Source: Nansenia antarctica (taxonomy: Eukaryota; Chordata; Actinopteri; Argentiniformes; Microstomatidae). From it: DNA of 64,000 bases. This document shows, piece after piece, positions 54,813 through 64,000 of the stretch. The first letter of the stretch is position 1; the number at the start of each line of letters is the position of its first letter. Where the stretch lies: assembly GCA_963989245.1 (NCBI GenBank), contig OZ022344.1, forward strand, positions 7,423,110-7,487,109. Direction: 5' to 3'. Under the pieces are notes generated by a model, which was given only the letters and a program-made list of their open reading frames with translations, did not search any database and was not told where the DNA came from. The position numbers were made by a program, and so were the translations under genes.

Positions 54813-57393
54813 CACACACTATGTGCAGCCATTATCAACCCCGTCCTGAGGCCATTACCAGCCTATCCCCCAATAAAAGTCAATGACATTTTGAATAGAA
54901 CAGCACACACATATTCTACTGGCATCTCAGTTGGGTGCGGGGGGGAGAGGGGGCATAGTGACAAACAAAGATTTGTCTTTTTTGACATGTGTGCTTTGGA
55001 CATTCCACCATGCCCCTAGCTAGATACATAAACAGGAATGTTCCCTCCCCACTGCAGATCCACAGAAAAGGAGTCATTGTCTGGCAATTTTAAGCTATTA
55101 CGTGAAAAAGTGTTGCACTTTTCTATGCAATCATACACAGTGGTACCAAGGCAGCTGCAAATCAGAATGCTAGAGCAGGTATCGTGCTTTAGGAAACAGT
55201 AATGTCCTTAACCTCTTAGTGGTCGGAAGAGGTCCTTTCTGACAGATCGACGAGGTTTTCCAAGAAAATGTTAAATTGAAGTTGGCTTGCAAGCTAATCT
55301 TGTTTTGTGAGCCTGCCTGCTAACAATGTAAAGTAGTGTTATAGTTAACTAGGTAGTTGTGGGGATTACTCACCGAATCCATTGCATTGCAATATTTTTG
55401 GCTTGACTAGCGAGTGTGTCATTGATTTTCAACAATGTCGAAATGTATTTACATTTTTCGGACTAAAAGTCTGAACATTTGGTCGGTTGCCGACTTGTTC
55501 CCCCTTTTCACCAGCTGCTGTCACATACTGTTCAATGATCACCACCCAGCACACAGAACATATGCCACTGTGATTAATGCCAACTGTGCTGTTGTCAGTG
55601 TGCAAATTGCAATATGATGTCATGCTGTCAGTTTAGAGCTTTTTTTTTTAGAGCTGAAGTGCCACTTGAATCAATTATAAGAATGCTCAAATGTCTCTCT
55701 TGTAAGCACATACCATACAGTATTATACAAACATTGTATGTGTCAGTGTTGGGTTAAAAAGAAGAATTTCCCATCAATGGAAGGGCACAAAGTCGCAGCG
55801 TTATCTCAACCTGTGCCTGTTAAACATAGAAAGTCACAGGAGGAGTCTAAAGAGTAATTGTACTGTATCTGTTCATGGGATCTCTCCCTCACCATGTCTC
55901 CTTTCAGCTAATGGTTCATTAGAAGCCAATGGATCTATGCTTTAGTGTGGGCGTGTCATTTCATAATGCCACCTACCTGAAATGATTGTTGTATACTGTC
56001 TAATGCTAAATACTACAAGATAGAAGATGTTTATTTGTCACTCTGGTTAGGGGGGGGGCGCTCCATTTACGGTGCATATAAGAAGACATACCGATAATAT
56101 ACTGCATAATTCTCCACCTCTCAAAGCAATTTCAAGTCAGATTTTATTGCATGCAGGTATGACTGAACTGTTGCATTGTAATAGACCAAACTAAACTAAA
56201 CGAGTAGTGAATTAAGTGACGCCCATTAATAATTACCATGTTAGCCAATCACAGCCATGTAGTGTTATGAACACAACATATCTATCTTATTGTGCACTGA
56301 ACACTGTCCAGCAATGTGTTCTTTTCTAAGGACTGTAAGTTCTTAAGTCGCCCCATTAAATCTAGAAATGATGTTGAACCCTTTTAAGAAATTATCCTAC
56401 ATACATTTCAAAGCAGTGGGTTTTTCTTTTTTGTTTAAAAAATAAAAAAAATGCCATGGAATGAAAGCAGTGGGGGCTAATTATGAGCATTCTTCGCTGA
56501 ATTAGTGTTCGGTGTGTGGTAAGACTGTGCTTGCCTTTGTCTTGATCCCCAAACTGATCCCTTACTAATTCCTCAGAAGGTCGGAGGTCACTTGGTTAAT
56601 TAAGGGCCCAATCGGTCTTTAGACAAACTCATCTAAGCTTAATGTTTTCACTTTTAAGGTCCAGCAGCTCCGCCTGGTACCCCTAAGCTAGTTTTTTTGT
56701 AGCTTTGTGTGGACTCTGCTAATCTATTCACAGACAGGCGGGCAGGTTAGCCCTGGTCCAAAGCGCCAGGCAGCAACAGACCTTTCATTTGGGGAATTTA
56801 GTCATTGTAAGAATGCCTGTAAGCTCCTCCCGAAATACAGAAATTCCTCCAGCGTGTCATATTGTACCCTTTCATGGAGGACATCCTAAACCTCTCAAAG
56901 AGAGAAAGATTATAGAGGGTATACATAATGTTTATGCTTTAGGTAGTGGGCAATGGTTTCAATGAAAGTATTTGTCTTGCATGTGTAGGCCATACCACAC
57001 ACATTCAGCATAATGACAAGATGGGAGGGCTAAAGCTTTAATAGGCCTACACACAGCTATGTGCTGTGGGCACTACAATATAACTAAAGCTCTTTCACAC
57101 GCAACACTATTTTGATTATTAATATATTATACAGTAGACAGACAGTTTACCATTAAATCTTCAGTCAGATTTCCCCAAACAATATAATATCGATATTGCC
57201 ATAATCAAGTTTCATTGTCATTTTCACCATCATCCTCTAATATTTATTACAACAGTTTTATCATGAATGTATAAACCTACGATATTGTTTGTGACAAATA
57301 TCAATATGTATGTGAAATACCATCTAAAGTTGGTATATTTTAATATTTTCCGACCATCCACAACAATCACAACAGTCGTAGAATGTCGCATGT

Positions 57394-57642
57394 CGTGAGC
57401 TTAGAATTCTAAGGTTCTATCTCAGTTTAGGGTAGTTCAGAGATATTGAGCGTCAAAGTTTTTACATTCCATTATGTTTTGTGAGATGGAACCGTTGTAT
57501 TTGATGAATTACTAACTCAAAAATGTCAACATTTAACAAAATAACACCACACAGGCATTAATAAACACCTAATGGATCGGATTATGTAAAAAACTCAATT
57601 TTGACAAAAATGGAGATAGAACCTTAGAATTCTAACCTCACG
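57394..57642. mobile_element. 249-bp MITE with 4-bp target duplication, copy C
   Basis: Terminal repeats CGTGAGCTTAGAATTCTAAG and the inverse CTTAGAATTCTAACCTCACG. Flanked by ATGT (57390-57393 and 57643-57646). The best preserved of the three copies. Confidence 0.92.
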
Positions 57643-58547
57643 ATGTGTGCTAGTCGGTTATTCCACTGACTCTAGAAGACCTCCACCCGGAGGGTTCAGA
57701 GACAAGCAGAAAGACTGAGCAGTCACACTGAATCAGAAGTTACTCAGCCTCAGCTGGTTTCTACAGAACGAGCTTCTGCCTTAGAAAAGTGTGAACAATG
57801 TTTATTCTTAGACACAACGGTGAATGGATTGTAAAAAAAAAAAAAAAGAACACGTCCTTACTCTAGCGAGTGAGTATGTGGAGCTGCGGGTATGATATTT
57901 TCCACTGCATGTCAGGCAATCGTGCAATAATGTTAGTACCACAGCAATGTGTTTTCGAAAAACTGCTATATCTTAACCCGTTAAGCCATAATTGAAACAA
58001 ATCTTCAAGAAAGTTGCAGTAACAATGTTGGACACAATGCCAATTAAATGCTCTTATTAAATATTCAATGGTAAAGACCAACCATGTTTATATTGATCTA
58101 CTTCACTCTTGCAACCTGTATCAACTAACTAAGTACAACGCTTTACATTCCAATAAACATTTGTAGATACTAAGTTTTCCCATTAATACTATTCTCAAAC
58201 TCAATTAAAGACATTGCCTATAAAACACAATGCACAACGCAATCTAAGAAAACTTACCGAATGGTGTTTGCTGGATGTACTCTCATGAAGTTAAGTGGTG
58301 TATTGTGGTAATTATAACACTCTGCCTCCAGTAGCACAGGGAATCTGCAACAGGCTCTAGTCCCCCAGACTAACAAGGAATCAAAGCTATGAAAAGATGT
58401 GAATGTAGCTGAGCAAATAGGATTAAAGATGGCTAAATCCAAATGGCTGGAAGCACAGCATGCATTAAAGAGGAATTCTCTCAGGAAAGATAATCCTCAT
58501 ATGCGTTTTAACACACTTCACTCACCACCACAATTTTTTTTCCCTTT

Positions 58548-58736
58548 TTACACCCAATCATAGACTTGCTTCAGTGTCCATATGATTCACTATCGACGTG
58601 AAGTTTCCAATATACCGTAGTACAATATCATCATCAAACAGTCATAAAAAAAATGCAGATATTATATATATATCGGTAACTTCACGTTTTTGATAGTGAA
58701 TCATAACGAACACTCAACGTCTATGATTGAGTGTAA
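58548..58736. mobile_element. Inverted-repeat element near MITF exon 1B
   Basis: The left arm has ACACCCAATCATAGACTTGC and ATGATTCACTATCGACGTGA. The right arm has the inverse (TATGATTGAGTGT and ACGTTTTTGATAGTGAATCA). The overall length is about 190 bp. It has no coding capacity. Confidence 0.6.
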
Positions 58737-58985
58737 AAAAGAAAAAGAAAAAAGACGATTGTGTGTGTTGAGTGAGTGAAGCGTCTGGGTTAAGCGTCAG
58801 ATGCGATGCGATGTAGATGCCTGAACCTAGAGGAGGAGACTGCTCTGGAACACCGAACGAGAGGAACGATGCTCACGGGTACCCGTCTCGTCAGGCCACA
58901 GCGACCAATCAGAGAGAGGGAGGGGGCGTGGTGTCCCCACCTGGCGTGTTACACAGGTGTGACGTGTAAGGTCGCCTTGCCTTAC

Positions 58986-59232
58986 CTTGAGCACCTCCAT
59001 GGGGAGCTGCGAGGCGGGGGGCAGGCTGGGGGGCGCGCTGACGTTGATGGCGGGGGTCTGGGCGCCGGCGCCAGCGGTCTGGGGGCAGTGCGAGGCCTGG
59101 CGTCTCTGCTTCTCCCGGCGCTCCTGCTCCTGCAGCTGCTCGCGCATCAACTGCTGCCGCAGCAGGATCCGCGACGTCATGGCAGCGGAGCCCAACGGGG
59201 GTTTGGAGGAGCCATGCTGGCCCGGCGGATTA
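58986..59232 (-). CDS. MITF: MITF exon 1B (shared by A-type long isoforms), partial gene model
   Basis: A 247-bp exon, open throughout, reading NPPGQHGSSKPPLGSAAMTSRI ... and ending SQLPMEVLK before a GTAAGG donor. It matches the mammalian segment MTSRILLRQQLMREQ(M)QEQERRE ... INVS ... MEVLK that joins VQTHLENPTKYH. Its phase-0 end joins exactly to the exon at 48730-48945. The first base completes a codon from an upstream exon, not in this window, so the A-type start lies to the right. This segment mediates lysosomal/Rag-GTPase interaction in mammalian long MITF isoforms (the RILLRQQLMREQ part). Confidence 0.92.
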
Positions 59233-59668
59233 CTGTAAGAGAGGAGAGGAGGGCACCAGGGTAAGAGAGGAGGGGTGGGGGGGGTCAGGGGAGAGGAGAG
59301 AGATAAGAGAGGAGGGCACCAGGGTAAGAGAGGAGGGGTGGGAGGGGTCAGGGGAGAGGAGAGGAGAGAGATGGGCATTAAGAGGTGAGGGAGGTAAGGA
59401 GTGAGGGAGAGGTCAGGGATAGAGGGGGGGAGATAGAGAGAGAGATGGGCAGGAGAGAGATAAGAGAGGAGGGCACCAGCAGCCGGAGGGGTGGGGTGGG
59501 TCAGGGGAGAGGAGAGAGAGAGGGGGGGCATTAAGAGGTGAGGGGTAAAGGAGTGAGGGAGAGGTCAGGGATAGAGGGGGGGAAATAGAGAGAGAGAGAT
59601 GAGCAGGAAGGGGGGAAAGAAGGAGAGGCAGCAAGGGATAGAGAGAGAGAGGGAGTGGAGGAAGAGAA

Positions 59669-59747
<79 letters not shown>

Positions 59748-61440
59748 GGGGCAAAAGGGAAACAGAAAAATAAGTGATATGTGTTAAATATGTATGTTAT
59801 ACACTGAACCTTGAGGTCCTCAATAACCATGATTACATTTGTGATTGTCAAGACAATCTGATTATATCGGTCAATAGTTGAAACAGTGATTTGCAGGTGC
59901 TAAATGGGGGGGATTAGGAACCAAAAAGGAACCCAAAAAAGTTGACGAGTCAGGGCCTCTCATCTGAAATAAAGCATGCATTACTAAGGACAGGAGTGTT
60001 TCCTCACCAGGTTTCTCCCCATTTATTTCTATCGTTTTATGATCTCTTCAATGTGAACAATATGTAACAGTACTCTGGGATAAGTCCTCTCTTTTGCAGA
60101 ACATTCCTCTGTTGACTCCACTGTTGCTGGGAGTGTTAGAGGAACTGAACCAAAGCTCATCCTCTCGTTATAACATCTAAAAAATTTTGCCAACAACACC
60201 CTCCTCCAAGCCTTAGATTCAACAAACTGAATCAGTGACAGCTATGAGTAATCAAAAAAAGAGGAACTTTTTTTTCTTTTCGCAATAGCTTCAGTTCTCC
60301 CTGTTTTTTTGTTTTTTTAAAAAATGTAGATGCTTGCTCTCCAGACAGAATTGTGCAGGGCCTAAAATAGAGGGGAGAGACTGCTGAAGCAGAAGCTGTC
60401 GGGGTGAAGCCTGCATCGTCGAGTGAGTGATCCTTTTGATAAAACCTGGGCAAAACGTCGGACCAATCCAGCTGTGCGGTAATCGCACTAATTAGCCAGG
60501 CAAATCAAACGGAGCCCGGTCTCCAGCGCAGTCACTCTGCGTCGAGCTCTACCACATACCATTATAGCTCCTTCATAATCTCATCCTACGACACCTCACT
60601 CCCTCCAGAAACAGAAGAAAAAAAATAAAAGTATGTCAAATAATGCTCCTACTATGTACTGTATGGCACAAGCCACATTTTCTTTCCAACTGATTTTTGT
60701 TGTTGTTGTCATACTTAAGAGGCACTTTTGGACTTTTCTTTTTCTTTGAGGTTAGGTATAATCCGAATATCATAATGAAAAAAAAAATGCAGAAGACTTT
60801 ATTTAGGCTACATGACTGTCGCATCAAAGTTGCGTTAATCGACTATCATAAATCGCCTATGAGGGCAAGACGACAAGTGAATGCAATATTTTTAATGAAT
60901 TGAATAAAAACTATTATCTACACATTTATCTCAGTCGCAAAGCAATACTCTGGAACATAATAACCTGACCGGACCTTAATCATTTTGTGTCGAAATTGCT
61001 GTGAGAGGTTATCAACCATCTCTGAAGTACAGAACGTGGGGGAAGTGCTTGTTCCCATTTCTGAAACTGATTGCGGCCTGTCTGGAGCGGCCTGTCTGAT
61101 TGTGCCGTCTAGAGAGGCCTGTCTGATTGTGCCTGTCTGGAGCCAAGTGAATCATCTCCTTTGACAAAACTGGCTGGGAGACTTGATGACTGACTTACAC
61201 AAGACTCAAAGCGCTCGGAGTGAAATCCAAATCAACTTCATTCTCTTAGGGCATCCGTTGTCTAGCGTTTAGCATCTCCAGCTGATATCTATCAGCGCTG
61301 TGCCCTTTTACCAAGTTCATCTGTGGGACAGAATCGACCAACCGTCTTTTTTTTCTTTCCCCCAACTCTTCCACTATGACCAAACACTTTCCATAAGCAA
61401 AGGGGGAGGACAATTAAACCAACAGCTTGACACACCGGGT

Positions 61441-61574
61441 TGCGTTCGTAAATTCGCTCTGAGAGCGCCGGAGCGCACGCTGGGTTCAACGTCATAGAGC
61501 GACCAAGTAACTTGATTGGACTAGAGGCGTTCCGTGTGTGCTGAGCAGATTTCCAGAGCGAATTCACGAACGCA
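61441..61574. mobile_element. 134-bp-family MITE, copy 3
   Basis: Begins TGCGTTCGTAAATTCGCTCT and ends with the inverse AGAGCGAATTCACGAACGCA. The best-preserved copy; see 6358-6492 and 13853-13986. Confidence 0.88.
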
Positions 61575-63499
61575 TCCACAGAGATGTTCTTTAAGGACAT
61601 AATGGCATTTCATTCGATTTAAAAACCCTTAACCGGCTGAATGGGGTGAGCGAGTATTCCTATTATAGAAATGAATGGACATGCATCTAAAAATGTTGAA
61701 TGTGCCCGGCTCAAGGTTCCCGACACAGTGCATGTTCTCGCCCCGATGCCAACACAGTGACCGGCTGCCAGATGGCTGTCTGCCCAGTTGTTCCTGAGCA
61801 GAACACTGAACACACAAAAAAAAGGACCTTTTGTCCGGCTTAACTTTCCACTATTGTGAGTGTGCACACCTCCTCTTTGCATGGGTATCAGGAAACACAA
61901 TGGTCGCACAGTCCTGGATCGACCCCCCCCCCCCCCCCCTCTCCCCAGCGATGAGGGGTTTTAGAGGAGCGCTCCTGAACTGGAGGTGGCTGGCCCTCCT
62001 CCTTCACACACCTAGCTGACCTGCTGGCTGGCTGGCTGGCTGGGGAATAGCTCGGCCTAGTGGGAAGGCCTCACAATGGACAATGGAAGGACAATGGCAC
62101 TATGGAATGGAGCTATAGCCTTTAGCCCATAGAACTAATAGGCTATAGCCTATTTTGAATACCTATTCGAAAGTGAATAGCCGGCTACTAAATGTCAGGC
62201 TACTAAATGTCAGTATGCTAACGCACATTCAAACCTGAACCTGATGTTACTCCCATATCTGTATACCACAAATGAGTTTCAAATTAAGAACAATTCACCA
62301 CAGTGTTTTGGTACATTGTGAGGGCTAGTACTAATAACTATTATTGACCAAAAACGATGTTATGGTTTGTCAAAAGCCACAAAATACATAGCATCATTTT
62401 TTCAGTTACTGTAGTAAGTAACTGAGCAGCACCAACAGTCTAACCCAAACAGACATCACCTCCAGTACCACACACAGGGCTTTTCAGAACCAGTCACGGA
62501 ACCATCACATGTTTGTAACAGAATGTTTATGTTTTCTAAGTTATGGTTTGTCAAAAGCAGCGAAAAAAGACAGGAAATTCTAAATGAACAGCGCCACCTA
62601 TGCACTAACAAGGTATTTTCCAGCAGACAGCTTTTTTGATACCTGCCAGAGTGCTGTATGTATGTAGGTTCTACTGTACTTCAAACAACCTGGTCCCCAC
62701 TGGACAGGTTGCTTGGGATTACAAGCGTCTCTCAAACAGCCTAATTCATACTCTTAGAGTAGCCTATGTTTTATCCTACGATAGTGATTGACATTTTGCA
62801 ACAAGTTCCTTTTATGACCACACAACCTAGGTTGGTGGAATGTGTTTTCAGCACAACGTGGTGCTCTACATTCACTAGCATGCAATGAATGGAAGACAGA
62901 CAACGCAATACAGTCCAATGCACTGTGGATTGCACTCGGTCCATGTCATGTTTTGGGTACAGGCATGCCTTTGTGACAGCATACGGTTATAGAAACATAT
63001 TTAACATGTTTTCCGGTCTGTAAACATTTCCTTGTGTGATATCAAGCTCACCAAGCGTACAAAGGTTACCCTAATTACCCTAATAAGATTTTCCTAGACC
63101 TGCTCTATCAATCACTGTGTAACAAGGAATAAACATTGTCTGTAAATGACTTCTGTGTCACGTAATTACGCCTGTGTAGCCTCTCAGTGTGTCTATACTG
63201 TATGTGTGTCTGTTTCACAATAAGTCTGGTCATGTTACAGTTAGAATAGGGATATGCTCATGTTCTATCATAGACAAATAAATTAGGCCTATGTGTGTAA
63301 ACCAACAGACACATACTGTACCTGCATCTGTTTCCTCAGCTTTTTGTAAGCGGGGGCGCAGAAGCCCCCAAAACAGTATCCATGATTGACTTTGAGGTCG
63401 AATAGGCACAGCAGACCTATTCATTGGAACACTGACCTTCATATTGTTTTTATGGATTTGTACTATCACTGTGAAGACTATGAATAAGGCTTTGTTTGT

Positions 63500-63832
63500 C
63501 TGAGATAGCTTCTTTGTATATGTCTGCACATTAGATACTGTACATAAACTACCTCACTGTACTAGCTACCTAACTGTACATAGCTCAACTGTATACAGCC
63601 CATAACTGTATATACCTCCAAACTAAACTGATGTTTACAATACTACCTCTGCACTTACTGTATATGGCAGTTACCTATCACTACCATTCTTGTTCTATTT
63701 ATATCATGTTCTTATATTACTATTTGCACTTTGTTTGGATGCTAAACTGCATTTCGTTGTATAGTACTCTGCGATATAAAGTTGTTATAAATTAAATTAT
63801 AAATAAATCTAGTCTAATCTAATCTAATCTAC
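63500..63832 (+). mobile_element. L2-like LINE 3' end
   Basis: 3' UTR-type sequence ending AAACTGCATTTCGTTGTATA ... ATAAAGTTG, then an (AATCT)n tail at about 63808-63832. Only the 3' end is present. Confidence 0.6.
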
Positions 63833-64000
63833 TCTTGAGAGAAGCTTTGAAACCCAAACAACCTGGCCTAGTGGTGAACATGTTGCCAGCACTGCCCCTC
63901 GTGAGGGCATTATTGCTTAAATAAATGACGACTTCTCCGTCAGACGGATTCAACTCACCCCATCCACTTGAACAGCTCTAATTGGTCATTTAGAGCAGGA

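Larger units (their letters stand above)
59233..64000 (-). other. MITF 5' intron, no exon found
   Basis: GA-rich repeats (about 59240-59600, unit around GAGGGCACCAG; pure (GA)n at 59671-59746), a poly-C run at about 61923-61938, MITE copy 3 at 61441-61574 and an L2-like tail at 63500-63832. No match to the mammalian 1A exon was recognised. Confidence 0.55.

Noticed and set aside
58806..59264. Plus-strand 152-aa ORF over MITF exon 1B
   Set aside because: Shadow of the conserved minus-strand exon in a GC-rich stretch.

Overview
This is a vertebrate, almost certainly teleost fish, nuclear segment. It has multi-exon genes with GT-AG introns and many CA/GA microsatellites. The mobile DNA is of fish type: Tc1-like and hAT-like transposons, L2-like and RTE-like LINEs, tRNA-derived SINEs and MITEs. 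The gene set matches the FOXP1-MITF neighbourhood of human 3p13-p14, with one extra gene, a 2-epi-5-epi-valiolone synthase (EEVS) known from fish and sauropsids. The species cannot be named from the sequence alone.

Layout. 0.5-4.9 kb (minus): PPP4R2, 9 coding exons, 427 aa. 6.6-10.0 kb (plus): EIF4E3, 7 coding exons, 226 aa, divergent from PPP4R2. 10.0-16.6 kb: intergenic, rich in DNA transposons and tRNA-like elements, with a possible non-coding first exon of FOXP1. 16.7-26.9 kb (plus): a FOXP1 paralogue, 15 coding exons, 569 aa, lacking the N-terminal poly-Q exon. 28.4-30.9 kb (plus): MDFIC2, 4 coding exons, 210 aa. 31.6-31.7 kb: an inverted, decayed copy of part of MDFIC2 exon 3. 31.85-36.47 kb: a Tc1-like transposon containing a LINE fragment, which itself contains an L2-like LINE. 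36.8-40.0 kb (plus): an intact EEVS gene, 5 coding exons, 456 aa. 40.2-49.9 kb (minus): MITF, a long 3' UTR plus 9 coding exons of the melanocyte (M) isoform, 431 aa, with an M-type promoter near 50.0-50.17 kb. 59.0-59.2 kb (minus): MITF exon 1B, used by the longer isoforms; their first exon must lie right of the window. Every junction listed was checked by hand for phase, and each gene model gives an open frame from ATG to stop.

How the genes relate. PPP4R2 is a phosphatase-4 regulatory subunit, EIF4E3 a cap-binding protein, FOXP1 and MITF transcription factors, and MDFIC2 a likely transcription modulator. EEVS makes the cyclitol precursor of gadusol, a UV-absorbing compound. In fish EEVS normally sits here with a methyltransferase-oxidoreductase partner (MT-Ox). 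No MT-Ox is visible, and the interval between MDFIC2 and EEVS is filled by the nested transposons. EEVS and MITF converge tail to tail, with poly(A) signals about 35 bp apart.

The strongest leads are: EEVS without MT-Ox; a 27-copy, 29-bp minisatellite in FOXP1 whose unit is a copy of the adjacent exon end plus splice donor; MITF keeping both 1M and 1B first-exon systems; an inverted MDFIC2 pseudo-exon; and several small MITE families whose terminal repeats and target duplications can be read directly.
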